36,403 nucleotides of DNA from JANYBV01 sp043763155 (GCA_043763155.1 JAYULW010000009.1:1-36403), one strand, 5' to 3'. Positions 1-8,148 are shown, counted from the first letter of the stretch. Notes: generated by a model not told the origin, from the letters alone. Numbers and translations are program-made.

Positions 1-1
1 C

Positions 2-292
2 GAAGTTTCCCAGATCATCGTTGATTCCAAAGAAGTAGAAAACGTTGATATCGTTGGCTACGCTGACATGATCGGCAAAGCTTCCTACAACAAGAAGCTC
101 TCCACCAAACGCGCTCAGACTGTGAAGTCTTACCTGGCCACCAAAGGCCTGAAGACCCGCAACGTGAACGTAAAAGGCCTCGGCGAAGCCAACTCTCAGA
201 CGCATTGCGATGAGAAGATGGACCGCAAGGACCTCATCAACTGCCTCGCAGCTGACCGCCGCGTTGAAATCGAACTCAACGTTAAGCAGTAA
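2..292 (+). CDS. OmpA-family C-terminal domain protein (5' end outside window)
   Basis: The frame is open from the first bases to a TAA at 290-292, so this is the C-terminal ~96 residues of a longer protein. It reads as an OmpA-like peptidoglycan-binding domain: the stretch VDIVGYADMIG matches the usual G-(H/Y)-(A/T)-D motif, followed by N-x-x-L-S-x-x-R-A-x-x-V and the terminal DRRVEIEL. These are the residues that form the fold and bind diaminopimelate in the family. The protein would tether the outer membrane to peptidoglycan. A Cys pair (THCDEK and LINCLAA) recalls the disulfide seen in many OmpA C-domains. The N-terminal part (barrel or lipoprotein) is not visible, so OmpA proper versus another member of the family cannot be decided. 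A strong terminator follows at once. Confidence 0.9.
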   Translation, partial: EVSQIIVDSKEVENVDIVGYADMIGKASYNKKLSTKRAQTVKSYLATKGLKTRNVNVKGLGEANSQTHCDEKMDRKDLINCLAADRRVEIELNVKQ

Positions 293-315
293 TAAGCTAA
301 GGCTTAAAGCGAATG

Positions 316-344
316 AAAAGGGCCCCTCCGGGGGCCCTTTTTTT
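316..344 (+). terminator. Rho-independent terminator of the OmpA-like gene
   Basis: A GGGCCCC stem (320-326) pairs with GGGGCCC (331-337) around a 4-nt loop. It is followed by seven T and preceded by AAAA. It lies 24 bases after the stop codon of the OmpA-like gene. Confidence 0.9.
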
Positions 345-410
345 ATGCCCGCCCCCCGTTACATAGGCGCTATATTTAGTAGAAATTTTTTTAACCCTCT
401 ACTATTCATG

Positions 411-439
411 TTTACCTAAGCCCGTGTCTGCGCTATGAA
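411..439 (+). promoter_or_regulatory. Candidate sigma-70-type promoter of pagL
   Basis: TTTACC (411-416) and TATGAA (434-439) are separated by 17 bases and lie 37 bases before the pagL start codon. The -10 element sits inside a small inverted repeat, CGCTA-TGAA-TAGCG (431-444). This is a motif match only. Confidence 0.35.
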
Positions 440-475
440 TAGCGCGATACAACACTGCAGAAGGACGCAACAACA

Positions 476-982
476 ATGACCATCAAACACACCGCGCTTG
501 GCATGTTCGCTACCGCCATGCTGGCACTCACTGGCGCAACCGCCGCCCACGCTGACGATTACCTCAGCGTCAACCTCGGCGAATTCAACGCCCTGCGCAC
601 CAACCAGCAGGCTTTCCAGTTCGGCGCTGAATACCGCTTCAGCGAAGTATCCTACGGCATCCGCCCCATCATCGGCGCCTTCGGCACCGGCGATAGCTCC
701 GCTTATGGTTACGCTGGCCTCAACTGGGACGTAGCCCTGCTGCCAAACCAGCTTTACCTCGTACCGAACTTTGCAGTCGGCGCCTACCATGAAGGCGACG
801 GCAAGAACCTCGGCGGCACCCTCGAATTCCGCTCCGGCATCGAACTCGATTACCAGTTCCAGAACCAGCACCAGCTCGGCGTTGCCCTGAACCATATCTC
901 CAACGCGAGCATCTACAGCCACAACCCCGGCGAAGAATCCGTTATCGTGACCTACTCGGTACCGGTAAAAACGTTCTTCTAG
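476..982 (+). CDS. pagL: Lipid A 3-O-deacylase (PagL family)
   Basis: This 168-residue outer-membrane beta-barrel would remove the ester-linked 3-hydroxyacyl chain from lipid A, a membrane-remodelling reaction. Residues 1-26 form a signal peptide ending AHA. The C-terminal half carries the PagL catalytic signature LNHISNASI followed by NPGEES. His140, Ser142 and Glu154 have the same relative spacing as the known triad of Pseudomonas PagL (His126, Ser128, Glu140). The length is close to the family norm, and the chain ends in an aromatic residue (Phe-Phe), as barrels do. The start at 476 is supported by AGAAGGA ten bases upstream. It has its own terminator upstream and a perfect hairpin downstream, so it is probably monocistronic. 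Confidence 0.88.
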   Translation: MTIKHTALGMFATAMLALTGATAAHADDYLSVNLGEFNALRTNQQAFQFGAEYRFSEVSYGIRPIIGAFGTGDSSAYGYAGLNWDVALLPNQLYLVPNFAVGAYHEGDGKNLGGTLEFRSGIELDYQFQNQHQLGVALNHISNASIYSHNPGEESVIVTYSVPVKTFF

Positions 983-1009
983 CCATTGGCTGAACCGACC
1001 CAATTACAC

Positions 1010-1050
1010 AAAGCCTTGCGCAACCCACGTTGCGCAAGGCTTTTGTTTTG
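1010..1050 (+). terminator. Perfect 15-bp hairpin terminator after pagL
   Basis: AAAGCCTTGCGCAAC (1010-1024) and its exact reverse complement (1029-1043) flank a CCAC loop and are followed by a T-rich tail, TGTTTTG. It lies 27 bases after the pagL stop. The longest version of the next ORF (TTG at 986) would be translated through it, which argues that the next gene really begins after it. Confidence 0.85.
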
Positions 1051-1051
1051 T

Positions 1052-2611
1052 ATGCTGTGCAGCCTCGCGCTGCTGGCCCCCATCCTGCGCACAAACGACT
1101 GGTACGTCTCCAACCAGTCCTACCGCTACCCCTATTTACTGGCTATGTTCCGCGAACAGTTCCTCGCCGGGCACTGGTATCCCCGCTGGCTCCCCAATCT
1201 CTGCGGCGGCTACGGCTACCCCACCTTCTTTTATTACCCTCCGGCTTACTGGTACGCAGCCCTGCCCTTCACGCTGGTCTTCTCTGTGGTCAATGCCTGC
1301 AAGCTGATGCTGGTCGCAGCCCTCACCATCGGCGGCATGGGCGCATGGCGCCTCGCCCGCTGCTTTTGCAGCGCTACGTGCGCCACCATCGCCACCCTCT
1401 CCTTCTACCTCACCGCCAACCTCATCTACGCCATGTATTTCCGTGGCGATCTTTCCGAAGTCTACGCCATCATGCTCCTCCCCTGGGCCTTTTATGCTCT
1501 CTGGCAGGTGAAAGAACGCCTTGAGCAAGGCACGCTAACCCACTCCCTCTTCGCCCTCATCCTGATCGCAAGCGCCATCCTTTACACCCACCCCATCGTC
1601 ACCATCGGCCTCGCCGTCATGCTGGGCTTAAGTATCCCCGGCCTGCTGCTCGACGTGCGCACGCCCGCAAAACTCCTTGCCCTGCTGTTGCTTGCGGGCT
1701 TCGCCAGCGCAGGCCTGTCTGCCAGCTACTGGTTGCCCGCCCTCACCATGAAATCGCTCGTCTACTACGAACGCGGCCTCAACCCCGCCTTTACCCTGGT
1801 GTCCGAAAGCTTCACCTCCCTCTTCGATCCCCACTCCCCCTATCTTGGTCCTGTGCAGCCGCTGCTGGCCCTTTTGGGCCTCGCCACCGCCTGGCGCCAA
1901 CGCTTCATGCGCTGCCTGCTTGCGGGCTACCTGTTATATGTGGCCTACATGACCCCTTTGTCGCTTCCCTTGCGTGAAGCAGTGCCCGCATTAGGTTTCC
2001 TGCAAATGCCCACCCGCGTCATCCCCGTGCTGCTGGCGCTCAACATCATGGGACTCGCCCTGCTGCTGGGCTGGCTGGAGCGCAGGCGCACCCCCCGCCT
2101 GTGGTTGTTGCACATTACCCTGCTTGCCGCGCTCGCCTACAGCGCATGGCCGCATTATGCGCTGCGCGGCGAAATGAACTTTGCTGAATTTTCAGCCAAT
2201 CGCAGCCGCAGCTTCGACGACATGACCCACACGCTGGAATTCATGCCCCGCACCGCCGACATTGGCGGCTTGCAGCTCCGTGGCGCCATCGCCAGCGCCC
2301 GCTTTCCCATCCGCATGACCGCAAACCGCGCCAGCACCGACATCAGCCTTGCCACCAGCACCCCCGTAGCCTCCCGCGTCACCATCAACCAGTTTGATTT
2401 CCCCGGCTGGCGCGCAACCCTGAACGGCGAAGCCCTGCCCACCAGCTACGATACGAATGGCCGCATCACCCTGGAATTACCCGCAGGCAAATCCCAGAAT
2501 ATCCATGTCTGGTTTGAAGACAACGCAACAGACCGGCTGGCCCTAAGCCTGCTCGTAACCCTGCTCAGCGTCATAGCCTTGGTGAAGCGCGCTCAGTCTA
2601 AAAGCGCATAA
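1052..2611 (+). CDS. Large polytopic membrane protein, YfhO / PTPS-related type
   Basis: The protein has about 519 residues from ATG 1052. It carries roughly ten or more hydrophobic segments and a soluble C-terminal beta-rich domain (about residues 420-500, including FDFPGWRATLNGE). This layout, with the early motif NLCGGYGYPTFFYYPP, fits the bacterial membrane proteins related to the 6-pyruvoyl-tetrahydropterin synthase-associated domain and YfhO, which resemble GT-C glycosyltransferases. The substrate cannot be told. The longest frame starts at TTG 986, but that places a perfect terminator inside the coding region and lacks a ribosome-binding site. ATG 1052 puts a short leader directly before the first membrane helix. 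No clear Shine-Dalgarno precedes either start. Its 3' end overlaps the convergent malate synthase gene by 19 bases. Confidence 0.75.
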   Translation: MLCSLALLAPILRTNDWYVSNQSYRYPYLLAMFREQFLAGHWYPRWLPNLCGGYGYPTFFYYPPAYWYAALPFTLVFSVVNACKLMLVAALTIGGMGAWRLARCFCSATCATIATLSFYLTANLIYAMYFRGDLSEVYAIMLLPWAFYALWQVKERLEQGTLTHSLFALILIASAILYTHPIVTIGLAVMLGLSIPGLLLDVRTPAKLLALLLLAGFASAGLSASYWLPALTMKSLVYYERGLNPAFTLVSESFTSLFDPHSPYLGPVQPLLALLGLATAWRQRFMRCLLAGYLLYVAYMTPLSLPLREAVPALGFLQMPTRVIPVLLALNIMGLALLLGWLERRRTPRLWLLHITLLAALAYSAWPHYALRGEMNFAEFSANRSRSFDDMTHTLEFMPRTADIGGLQLRGAIASARFPIRMTANRASTDISLATSTPVASRVTINQFDFPGWRATLNGEALPTSYDTNGRITLELPAGKSQNIHVWFEDNATDRLALSLLVTLLSVIALVKRAQSKSA

Positions 2612-4182
2612 CCCGAAAGTGTCAAAAACTCGGCAAATGCCTTATCCGACACAAGCTGCGTAAGCAGCTCCGCCGCGCGGTCATACGGCAAATGATTGCC
2701 ATGCGCCGCCTTGATCTTTTCCAGCTCTTCCGGCAGCAGCTGCGTATATAGCGCAAGCGTCACACCGCGCCCGTCATCCAGCTTGGCCTTATGGTTGATC
2801 CATTGCCAGATCTGCGAGCGCGAAATTTCTGCCGTCGCCGCGTCTTCCATCAGGTTGAAAATCGGCACCGCACCCGCCCCGTTCAGCCACGCCGCAATAT
2901 ACTGCACGCCTACGCTGATATTATTGCGCAGGCCCGCCTCGGTAATATTACCTTCAGGAATAGCCAGCAAATCCGCGGCTTTCACAACATCGTCGCGCAT
3001 GCGGTCCGCTTGGTTGATCTCGCCTTTCAGCATCCGCTCGAACACTTCCATGGCAACCGGCACAAGCCCCGGATGCGCAACCCACGTACCATCATGCCCG
3101 TTGCCGCATTCGCGTTCCTTGTCCGCGCGCACCGCGTCAAACGCTTTTGCGTTGGCTGCTTCGTCGCCCTTCACAGGAATAAACGCCGACATTCCGCCCA
3201 TCGCAAACGCACCGCGCTTGTGGCAGGTCTTGATCAACAACAGTGAATAGGATTGCAGGAAGTGCGATTTCATCGTCACCTGCGCCCGGTCCGGCATCAG
3301 GAAATCCGCGCGTTTGCTGAATTTTTTGATGAAGCTGAAAATATAATCCCAGCGCCCGCAATTCAGCGCCACGCAATAATCTTTGAGCGCATACAGGATT
3401 TCATCCATTTCAAACGCTGCCAGGATCGTCTCGATCAGCACCGTCGCTTTTACTGTGCCCTTAGGCAAATCCACCTCTTGTTCGGCAAACGCAAACACAT
3501 CCGCCCAGAGCTGCGCTTCTTCCATGCTTTCCAGCTTCGGCAAATAAAAATACGGGCCAACGCCGTTAGCCAGCAGCTTCTTCGCATTCAAATAAAAATA
3601 CACGCCAAAATCCACCAGCCCGCCCGGAACCGCTTTGCCATTCACCAGTATATGCTTCTCATCCAGATGCCAGCCGCGCGGCCGCACGATTAGCACGGCA
3701 ATCTCTTTGTTCAGCGCATAGCTCTTGCCCTCAGAGCTTACATAGCTCAAATTGCCGTCCGCATAGTCGCGAAGCGCCACCTGGCCTTCCATAATCGCTT
3801 CCCACGTGGGCGAAAGCGCGTCTTCAAAGTCGCCCATAAACACTTTTGCGCCCGAATTAAGCGCATTAATGATCATTTTGCGCTCCACAGGCCCCGTAAT
3901 TTCCACGCGGCGGTCCAAAAGGGGCTTAGGGATAGGGGCCACTTTCCAGCTGCCTTCGCGTATCGCCTTGGTGTCGGGCCGGAAATCCGGCATTTCACCG
4001 CTATCAATGCGTTTCTGGCGTTCGACGCGCTTAGCCAGCAGCGCATCGCGGCGGTTGGTGAATTTTTCGGCCAGTTGCTCGATAAAAGCGCTCACCTCAG
4101 GGGTCAAAATCGTCTCATAGGCGGGCTTCATCGCGCCTTTTACCGTGAGTTTGCTTGCCATTGCGCGTGCTGCCTCAGCCAT
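2593..4182 (-). CDS. aceB: Malate synthase A
   Basis: It condenses acetyl-CoA with glyoxylate to give malate, the second step of the glyoxylate bypass, in the cytosol. The 529 residues match the length of the A isoform rather than the ~720-residue G isoform. Visible family motifs are RPRGWHLDEKH, GPYFYLPKLESMEEA, VLIETILAAFEM (acidic metal-binding Glu) and LNCGRWDYIFS. The start is supported by AAGGA upstream of ATG 4182. No isocitrate lyase lies next to it in this window. The C-terminus YALLD overlaps the end of the convergent membrane-protein gene by 19 bases. Confidence 0.95.
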   Translation of the reverse strand: MAEAARAMASKLTVKGAMKPAYETILTPEVSAFIEQLAEKFTNRRDALLAKRVERQKRIDSGEMPDFRPDTKAIREGSWKVAPIPKPLLDRRVEITGPVERKMIINALNSGAKVFMGDFEDALSPTWEAIMEGQVALRDYADGNLSYVSSEGKSYALNKEIAVLIVRPRGWHLDEKHILVNGKAVPGGLVDFGVYFYLNAKKLLANGVGPYFYLPKLESMEEAQLWADVFAFAEQEVDLPKGTVKATVLIETILAAFEMDEILYALKDYCVALNCGRWDYIFSFIKKFSKRADFLMPDRAQVTMKSHFLQSYSLLLIKTCHKRGAFAMGGMSAFIPVKGDEAANAKAFDAVRADKERECGNGHDGTWVAHPGLVPVAMEVFERMLKGEINQADRMRDDVVKAADLLAIPEGNITEAGLRNNISVGVQYIAAWLNGAGAVPIFNLMEDAATAEISRSQIWQWINHKAKLDDGRGVTLALYTQLLPEELEKIKAAHGNHLPYDRAAELLTQLVSDKAFAEFLTLSGYALLD

Positions 4183-4242
4183 ATCCGTATCCTTAATCCT
4201 GTTAAACAGGCCGCAACCCTACACGAAGCATCCGCAGGATGC

Positions 4243-4275
4243 AAAAAAAAGAGCCACCCGACAAGGGTGGCTCTA
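4243..4275 (-). terminator. Terminator of the prepilin-like gene
   Basis: A perfect 10-bp stem, AGAGCCACCC (4250-4259) with GGGTGGCTCT (4265-4274), is followed on the minus strand by eight T. It lies just after the stop codon of the minus-strand prepilin gene. It also separates that gene from malate synthase downstream. Confidence 0.88.
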
Positions 4276-4313
4276 AGTTTTTGTTGTCTTTTTTCGTTAA
4301 TCGAAGCTCGATA

Positions 4314-5156
4314 TTAGTTGAAGCGGAAGCGAACGGTGCACGAACCATCGTTACCACCGGTGGCTTGCACACGGTTGTAAGTGCTGGTCGTGGTCGTCGC
4401 CGTGGCGCCGATAATACAGGTGGCTGCCGTCGTCGCCGCATTGAAGCTTGGGTTGGAGTTAGGCGTTGCACTGATACCCTTCGCTTGCACGATACCGGTT
4501 ACAGGCAGGCCGTCATCCAGTTTGGTGTCCATATTGAACGACTCGATGGGGGTCATACCCGTTGTACCAGCAACGTAAGCGTTGGCGGTGATGCCGGTAA
4601 GAGGCATCAACTGGTAGTAGTTCAAGCCGCCGTTCGCATATACCACGAAGGAGTTCGTGGGTGAGGTACGCGAATCAGGCAAAGATTGGTTGATGGTGGT
4701 TACCGCACCCGTGGTGGCGCCCGTCGCAGCAACGATCAAGCTGTTGCCCGTGGTGCCAAGCTGGCCGTCCACTAAGTTGGCGTCAGACATATGGCGCCAG
4801 AAGGTGATGGTTTCGCCCAAGGGGACCACAGCACCCGAAAGACCGCCTTCAACCAAGCCGTTACCGTCGCCGAAGCCCAGGGTCGTACCATAGGTAAGAC
4901 CGAAAAGCCCGAAAGCGGATGCGGTGGTCTGGGGTAGATCGCCCGGAATACCGTTATATTTGGTTCGGAATGTGTTCACGGCGGAGTTATATTTTTCCAC
5001 CTGACCTACGGTTGCCCGTATTTCAGAGGCCTTGATCAAATCCTGACCTACCAGAACACCGCCTACGATGAGGCCGATGATAACTAGCACGATCGATAAT
5101 TCGATCAGGGTAAAGCCCTGCTGCTTATTAGAACCGGATGTTGTTACCGCTACCAT
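4314..5156 (-). CDS. Type IV prepilin-like protein
   Basis: This 280-residue protein has a class III signal: a short polar leader ending KQQG, cleavage expected before Phe, then FTLIELSIVLVIIGLIVGG with Glu at mature position 5. This is the signature of type IV pilins and pseudopilins processed by prepilin peptidase. The hydrophobic helix is followed by a Gly/Thr/Ala-rich globular part. Two Cys near the C-terminus (TAATCIIGA and DGSCTVRF) could form the C-terminal disulfide loop of pilins. The frame extends to 5300, but ATG 5156 has AGGAG eight bases upstream and gives a leader of normal size. No other pilus genes lie next to it. Major pilin, minor pilin and pseudopilin cannot be told apart. 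Confidence 0.85.
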   Translation of the reverse strand: MVAVTTSGSNKQQGFTLIELSIVLVIIGLIVGGVLVGQDLIKASEIRATVGQVEKYNSAVNTFRTKYNGIPGDLPQTTASAFGLFGLTYGTTLGFGDGNGLVEGGLSGAVVPLGETITFWRHMSDANLVDGQLGTTGNSLIVAATGATTGAVTTINQSLPDSRTSPTNSFVVYANGGLNYYQLMPLTGITANAYVAGTTGMTPIESFNMDTKLDDGLPVTGIVQAKGISATPNSNPSFNAATTAATCIIGATATTTTSTYNRVQATGGNDGSCTVRFRFN

Positions 5157-5305
5157 AATTTTACTCCTAGATACTTTTTTTGCTGACAATTTTTTGATAG
5201 GCACTCGCATCGACACTTCCAATACTGTTCCTACCCTGCCTTGCCGGCTACTCATAACCGTATAATTATGAATTACACTATTATTTCCTGAAGCTATCAC
5301 CCAAA

Positions 5306-5327
5306 GGTTACCAAAAGATTACCTAAA
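5306..5327. repeat. Two adjacent 11-bp direct repeats (GRTTACCWAAA)
   Basis: GGTTACCAAAA (5306-5316) is followed immediately by GATTACCTAAA (5317-5327), with 9 of 11 bases identical. The 11-bp period places both copies on one face of the helix, as for a tandemly bound regulator. They lie about 150 bases upstream of the prepilin start. Confidence 0.4.
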
Positions 5328-5532
5328 AAAGCTAATCATGTGTTATTTAAGTGTTAATATTCCCTGAACCCAAGCCTTCCCACTTTGCAAACTCGGCACG
5401 CAACACTTTGATTAGTAATTACTTTGTGTATTTCTCAATTTAATATCACAAATTGAGCGGGGGCCTTAGGCGATAGGTGGGATTAAGGAAACATTTTATA
5501 CTTTTTGGGGCATTTTTCGCTATTATCTAGCC

Positions 5533-5552
5533 CTGTGGCTTTTATGCCACAG
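5533..5552. other. Hairpin CTGTGGC-TTTTAT-GCCACAG downstream of trcR
   Basis: This is a perfect 7-bp inverted repeat with a 6-nt loop, about 45 bases beyond the trcR stop codon. No T-run follows it on either strand, so it is a weak terminator candidate at best. It could be an RNA-end-protecting hairpin or an operator. Confidence 0.4.
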
Positions 5553-5596
5553 AAATCTGCCCTAAAAACATATGCCTACGAAGTTGAGGGATCGGA

Positions 5597-6163
5597 TTAT
5601 GACTTTGCTGCCATTACATCGGATTCCGAATCCCCCTGACTATGCGCACCACGGATGGATGCAACAGCAGCGTCGAGATGTGTTTGCGTGCAAAGACCAA
5701 GCAACACAGGATCGCGCGGCTTAATGTTGCTGCTGTTCCAATGGCTTTTGCCACGCACTGCGCTGATGGTGTTCTTCGTCGTGCCCACAAGCTTAGACAC
5801 TTGCGCGTCCGTCATGGTTGGGAAGTTCTTGATAAGCCATGCGATCGCATCGGGCTTGTCCTGGCGGCGCGCAACGGGCGTGTAGCGGCTACCTTTGGTT
5901 TTCTGCGTAATATACTGTTTTGCCGTGCCCAAAATTTCGAGGCGGCCCTTCGTATCATTTTCACAACGCTTGATTTCTTCCTGCGATAACTGGCCACCGG
6001 CCACAGGATCGAGGCCGCGAATGCCGCCCGACACTTCACCATCGGCAATGCCCTGTACTTCCAGCGGATGCATGCCGCAGAATTCAGCGATCTGTTCAAA
6101 GCTCAGCGCAGTGTTTTCAACTAACCATACGGCGGTGGCTTTCGGCATTAAGGGCAATGTCAT
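5597..6163 (-). CDS. trcR: Cell-cycle transcriptional regulator TrcR (DUF1013)
   Basis: The protein has 188 residues from ATG 6163. The N-terminus (TLPLMPKATAVWLVENTALS), the following FEQIAEFCGMHPLEVQGIADGEV and the central GSRYTPVARRQDKPDAIAWL are characteristic of the alphaproteobacterial DUF1013 family named TrcR, which resembles a helix-turn-helix protein. A second HTH-like stretch, TDAQVSKLVGTTKNTISAVR, is near residue 125. ATG 6163 was chosen over the frame start at 6232 because the conserved family sequence begins there and AAGGA lies eight bases upstream. It is divergent from the enoyl-CoA hydratase gene. The function is inferred from the family. Confidence 0.85.
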   Translation of the reverse strand: MTLPLMPKATAVWLVENTALSFEQIAEFCGMHPLEVQGIADGEVSGGIRGLDPVAGGQLSQEEIKRCENDTKGRLEILGTAKQYITQKTKGSRYTPVARRQDKPDAIAWLIKNFPTMTDAQVSKLVGTTKNTISAVRGKSHWNSSNIKPRDPVLLGLCTQTHLDAAVASIRGAHSQGDSESDVMAAKS

Positions 6164-6210
6164 GTGGGACGTCCTTGTATATATGGGATGGGAGTAGGAG
6201 GCTTTATTTA

Positions 6211-7074
6211 GTGCTTTTTGGCAAAGATTCAAGTATTTTCACTCCCTCAAGCCCCCTAAAAGCGACCAAAGCGCCCAAAACCGCCCCTTTCATGCCCCCA
6301 ACGCCCCAAAATATAACAGTAGAATCCCCCGCCCCCCACGTGGCGCTGCTGTGCTTGAACCGCCCCGACGCCGCCAATGCCCTGAACACCACCCTCGCGT
6401 TGGAAATCAAAGATTTTTTTGAATCCCTAAAGCCAGATGTGCGCGTAGTCGTCCTTGCAGGCGCAGGCCGCAACTTCTGCGCCGGTGCCGACCTGAAAGA
6501 CAGGAAGGACATGACCGAATCCCAGTGGCACGCCCAGCACGACGCGCTCGAAGGCGCGCACCGCGCAATCCTCCACTGCCCCGTGCCCGTCATTGCCGCC
6601 GTACAGGGTGCCGCATTCGGCGGCGGCCTCGAAATTGCCATGGCCTGCGATTTCATCTACGCCGCGCACAACGCAAAATTCGCACTCACCGAAACCACGC
6701 TCGGCATCATGCCCGGCCTCGGTGGCACGCAATTACTCCCGCGCAAAATCGGCGCCGCGCGCGCAGCCGAACTTACCTATCTCGGCAAGCCTTTCTCCGC
6801 GCCCGATGCGTATAACTATGGCCTCGCAAACCATCTCTGCGACGATAGCGCCCTGCTTCCCGCCGCCATCGCCACCGCAACAGCCATTGCCGCCAACGCC
6901 CCTCTGGCCGTCCGGGCCGTCAAAAAAGCCATGCAGCAGGGTGCATCCCTGCCCCTGAACGGCGCGCTGGCCTGCGAACTCACACATTACAATAGCTTAC
7001 TAAACACCACCGACCGCAAGGAAGGCATCGCCGCCTTCAACGAAAAGCGCAAGCCCGCCTTTACCGGCAACTAA
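6211..7074 (+). CDS. Enoyl-CoA hydratase/isomerase family protein
   Basis: A crotonase-fold enzyme. It shows NRPDAANALN, the oxyanion-hole motif FCAGADLKDRKDM and GGGLEIAMACD followed by ALTETTLGIMPGLGGTQ. The two Glu residues in the last two motifs correspond to the catalytic pair of hydratases, so hydratase rather than isomerase activity is likely. The ADLK-(D/E)-R-K motif resembles methylglutaconyl-CoA hydratases of leucine breakdown, but the substrate is not certain. A perfect AGGAGG (6196-6201) lies nine bases before GTG 6211 in frame, which suggests a 287-residue protein with a Pro/Lys/Thr-rich 27-residue extension. The alternative ATG 6292 gives the usual ~260 residues but has no ribosome-binding site. 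Confidence 0.88.
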   Translation: MLFGKDSSIFTPSSPLKATKAPKTAPFMPPTPQNITVESPAPHVALLCLNRPDAANALNTTLALEIKDFFESLKPDVRVVVLAGAGRNFCAGADLKDRKDMTESQWHAQHDALEGAHRAILHCPVPVIAAVQGAAFGGGLEIAMACDFIYAAHNAKFALTETTLGIMPGLGGTQLLPRKIGAARAAELTYLGKPFSAPDAYNYGLANHLCDDSALLPAAIATATAIAANAPLAVRAVKKAMQQGASLPLNGALACELTHYNSLLNTTDRKEGIAAFNEKRKPAFTGN

Positions 7075-7089
7075 ACGCTGTGGTATAAT
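7060..7089 (+). promoter_or_regulatory. Promoter of the patatin gene
   Basis: A consensus -10 TATAAT (7084-7089) lies 18 bases after TTTACC (7060-7065) and 42 bases before the start codon. The -35 box is inside the last codons of the upstream hydratase gene. This suggests the patatin gene can be transcribed on its own. Confidence 0.55.
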
Positions 7090-7131
7090 CGCATTAGCCA
7101 GAAAAGACCTGTAAATAAGGAAAATCCCCTC

Positions 7132-8148
7132 ATGGCCGCAAAAGCTCCCCAGAAAAAAATCTCCCTGGCATTACAAGGCGGCGGCACACACAGCGCATTC
7201 ACATGGGGCGTCATTGACCAGATTTTACTGGATGGCCGCCTTGAAATTGACGCCATCAGCGCAAGCTCCGGCGGGGCAATGATTGCAGCGCTGCTTGCCC
7301 AGGGCATGCACGACGGCGGCCCCGAAGGCGCGCGCGAAACGCTGAAGCAATTCTTCAAAAAAGTAAGCACCGCCGCAACGCTGCTTCCCTTGCGCATGAA
7401 AGTGGTGGACCAGTTTTTAGGCAATGTAGGCATTGACCTCACGCCGCAATCCCTCGCGCTCGATTACATCACCCGCATCTTTTCGCCCCAGCAGTTCAAC
7501 CTGTTCGACATCAACCCCTTGCGCGGCATCGTCGAAGAGCTGGTGGATTTCGATACGCTGAACAACAAAAGCCCCATCAAACTTTTCATCAACGCAACCA
7601 ACGCCCGCACCGCCAAGGGCAAGGTGTTTGAAAACGGCAACCTCTCGCTCGACGCAATCATGGCCAGCGCCTGCCTGCCCTTCGTATTCAAAACTGTGGA
7701 AATAGACGGCGAAGCCTACTGGGACGGAAGCTTCTCCGGAAGCCCGGCGCTCTCCCCGCTCGCCAATTTCGGCACCACCGATATTGTGCTGGTGCAGGTG
7801 CATCCCTCTTTCGTAAACGACGTGCCCACCAACGCCGCCGATATTTTAGACCGCGCCACCGAAATGAGCTTCCACGCAGTGCTGCTGCAGGAAATGAAAA
7901 CCATTGACCTCTACAACCGCCTGATCGCCGCAGGCAAGCTGGAACAAAGCCCCGTTTTCATTCACAGTATCGAATCGCAAGACATGCTGGCAAGCCTTGG
8001 CCGCTCCAGCAAGCTCAACGCCGATTGGGATTTTTTGGTGTACCTGCATGATCTGGGCGTACAAGCCGCTACCGACTGGCTTGAAACCAATTACAACGCC
8101 ATCGGCAAAGATTCCTCCACCGACTTAAGCGCCTCCAGCGCCGCTTAG
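7132..8148 (+). CDS. Patatin-like phospholipase with a variant nucleophile motif
   Basis: A 338-residue cytosolic patatin-like acyl hydrolase. The N-terminus has the glycine-rich oxyanion motif QGGGTHSAFTWGV (residues ~15-27), the nucleophile elbow ISASSGGAM around Ser46 and the catalytic Asp in WDGSFSGSP (Asp198). In typical relatives the elbow is GTSAG. Here it is ASSGG, so the first Gly is replaced by Ala, and the usual GGGAHG is GGGTHS. The Ser and Asp of the dyad are kept, so activity is plausible but not certain. AAGGA precedes ATG 7132 by nine bases. Its stop codon overlaps that of the convergent gene at 8145-8148. Confidence 0.87.
   Translation: MAAKAPQKKISLALQGGGTHSAFTWGVIDQILLDGRLEIDAISASSGGAMIAALLAQGMHDGGPEGARETLKQFFKKVSTAATLLPLRMKVVDQFLGNVGIDLTPQSLALDYITRIFSPQQFNLFDINPLRGIVEELVDFDTLNNKSPIKLFINATNARTAKGKVFENGNLSLDAIMASACLPFVFKTVEIDGEAYWDGSFSGSPALSPLANFGTTDIVLVQVHPSFVNDVPTNAADILDRATEMSFHAVLLQEMKTIDLYNRLIAAGKLEQSPVFIHSIESQDMLASLGRSSKLNADWDFLVYLHDLGVQAATDWLETNYNAIGKDSSTDLSASSAA

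Larger units (their letters stand above)
5157..5596. other. AT-rich intergenic region between prepilin gene and trcR
   Basis: These 440 bases hold no credible gene. They contain the prepilin ribosome-binding site, tandem 11-bp repeats at 5306-5327 and a hairpin at 5533-5552. Base composition is clearly more AT-rich than the flanking genes, as expected for a promoter region of the minus-strand prepilin gene. Confidence 0.6.
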
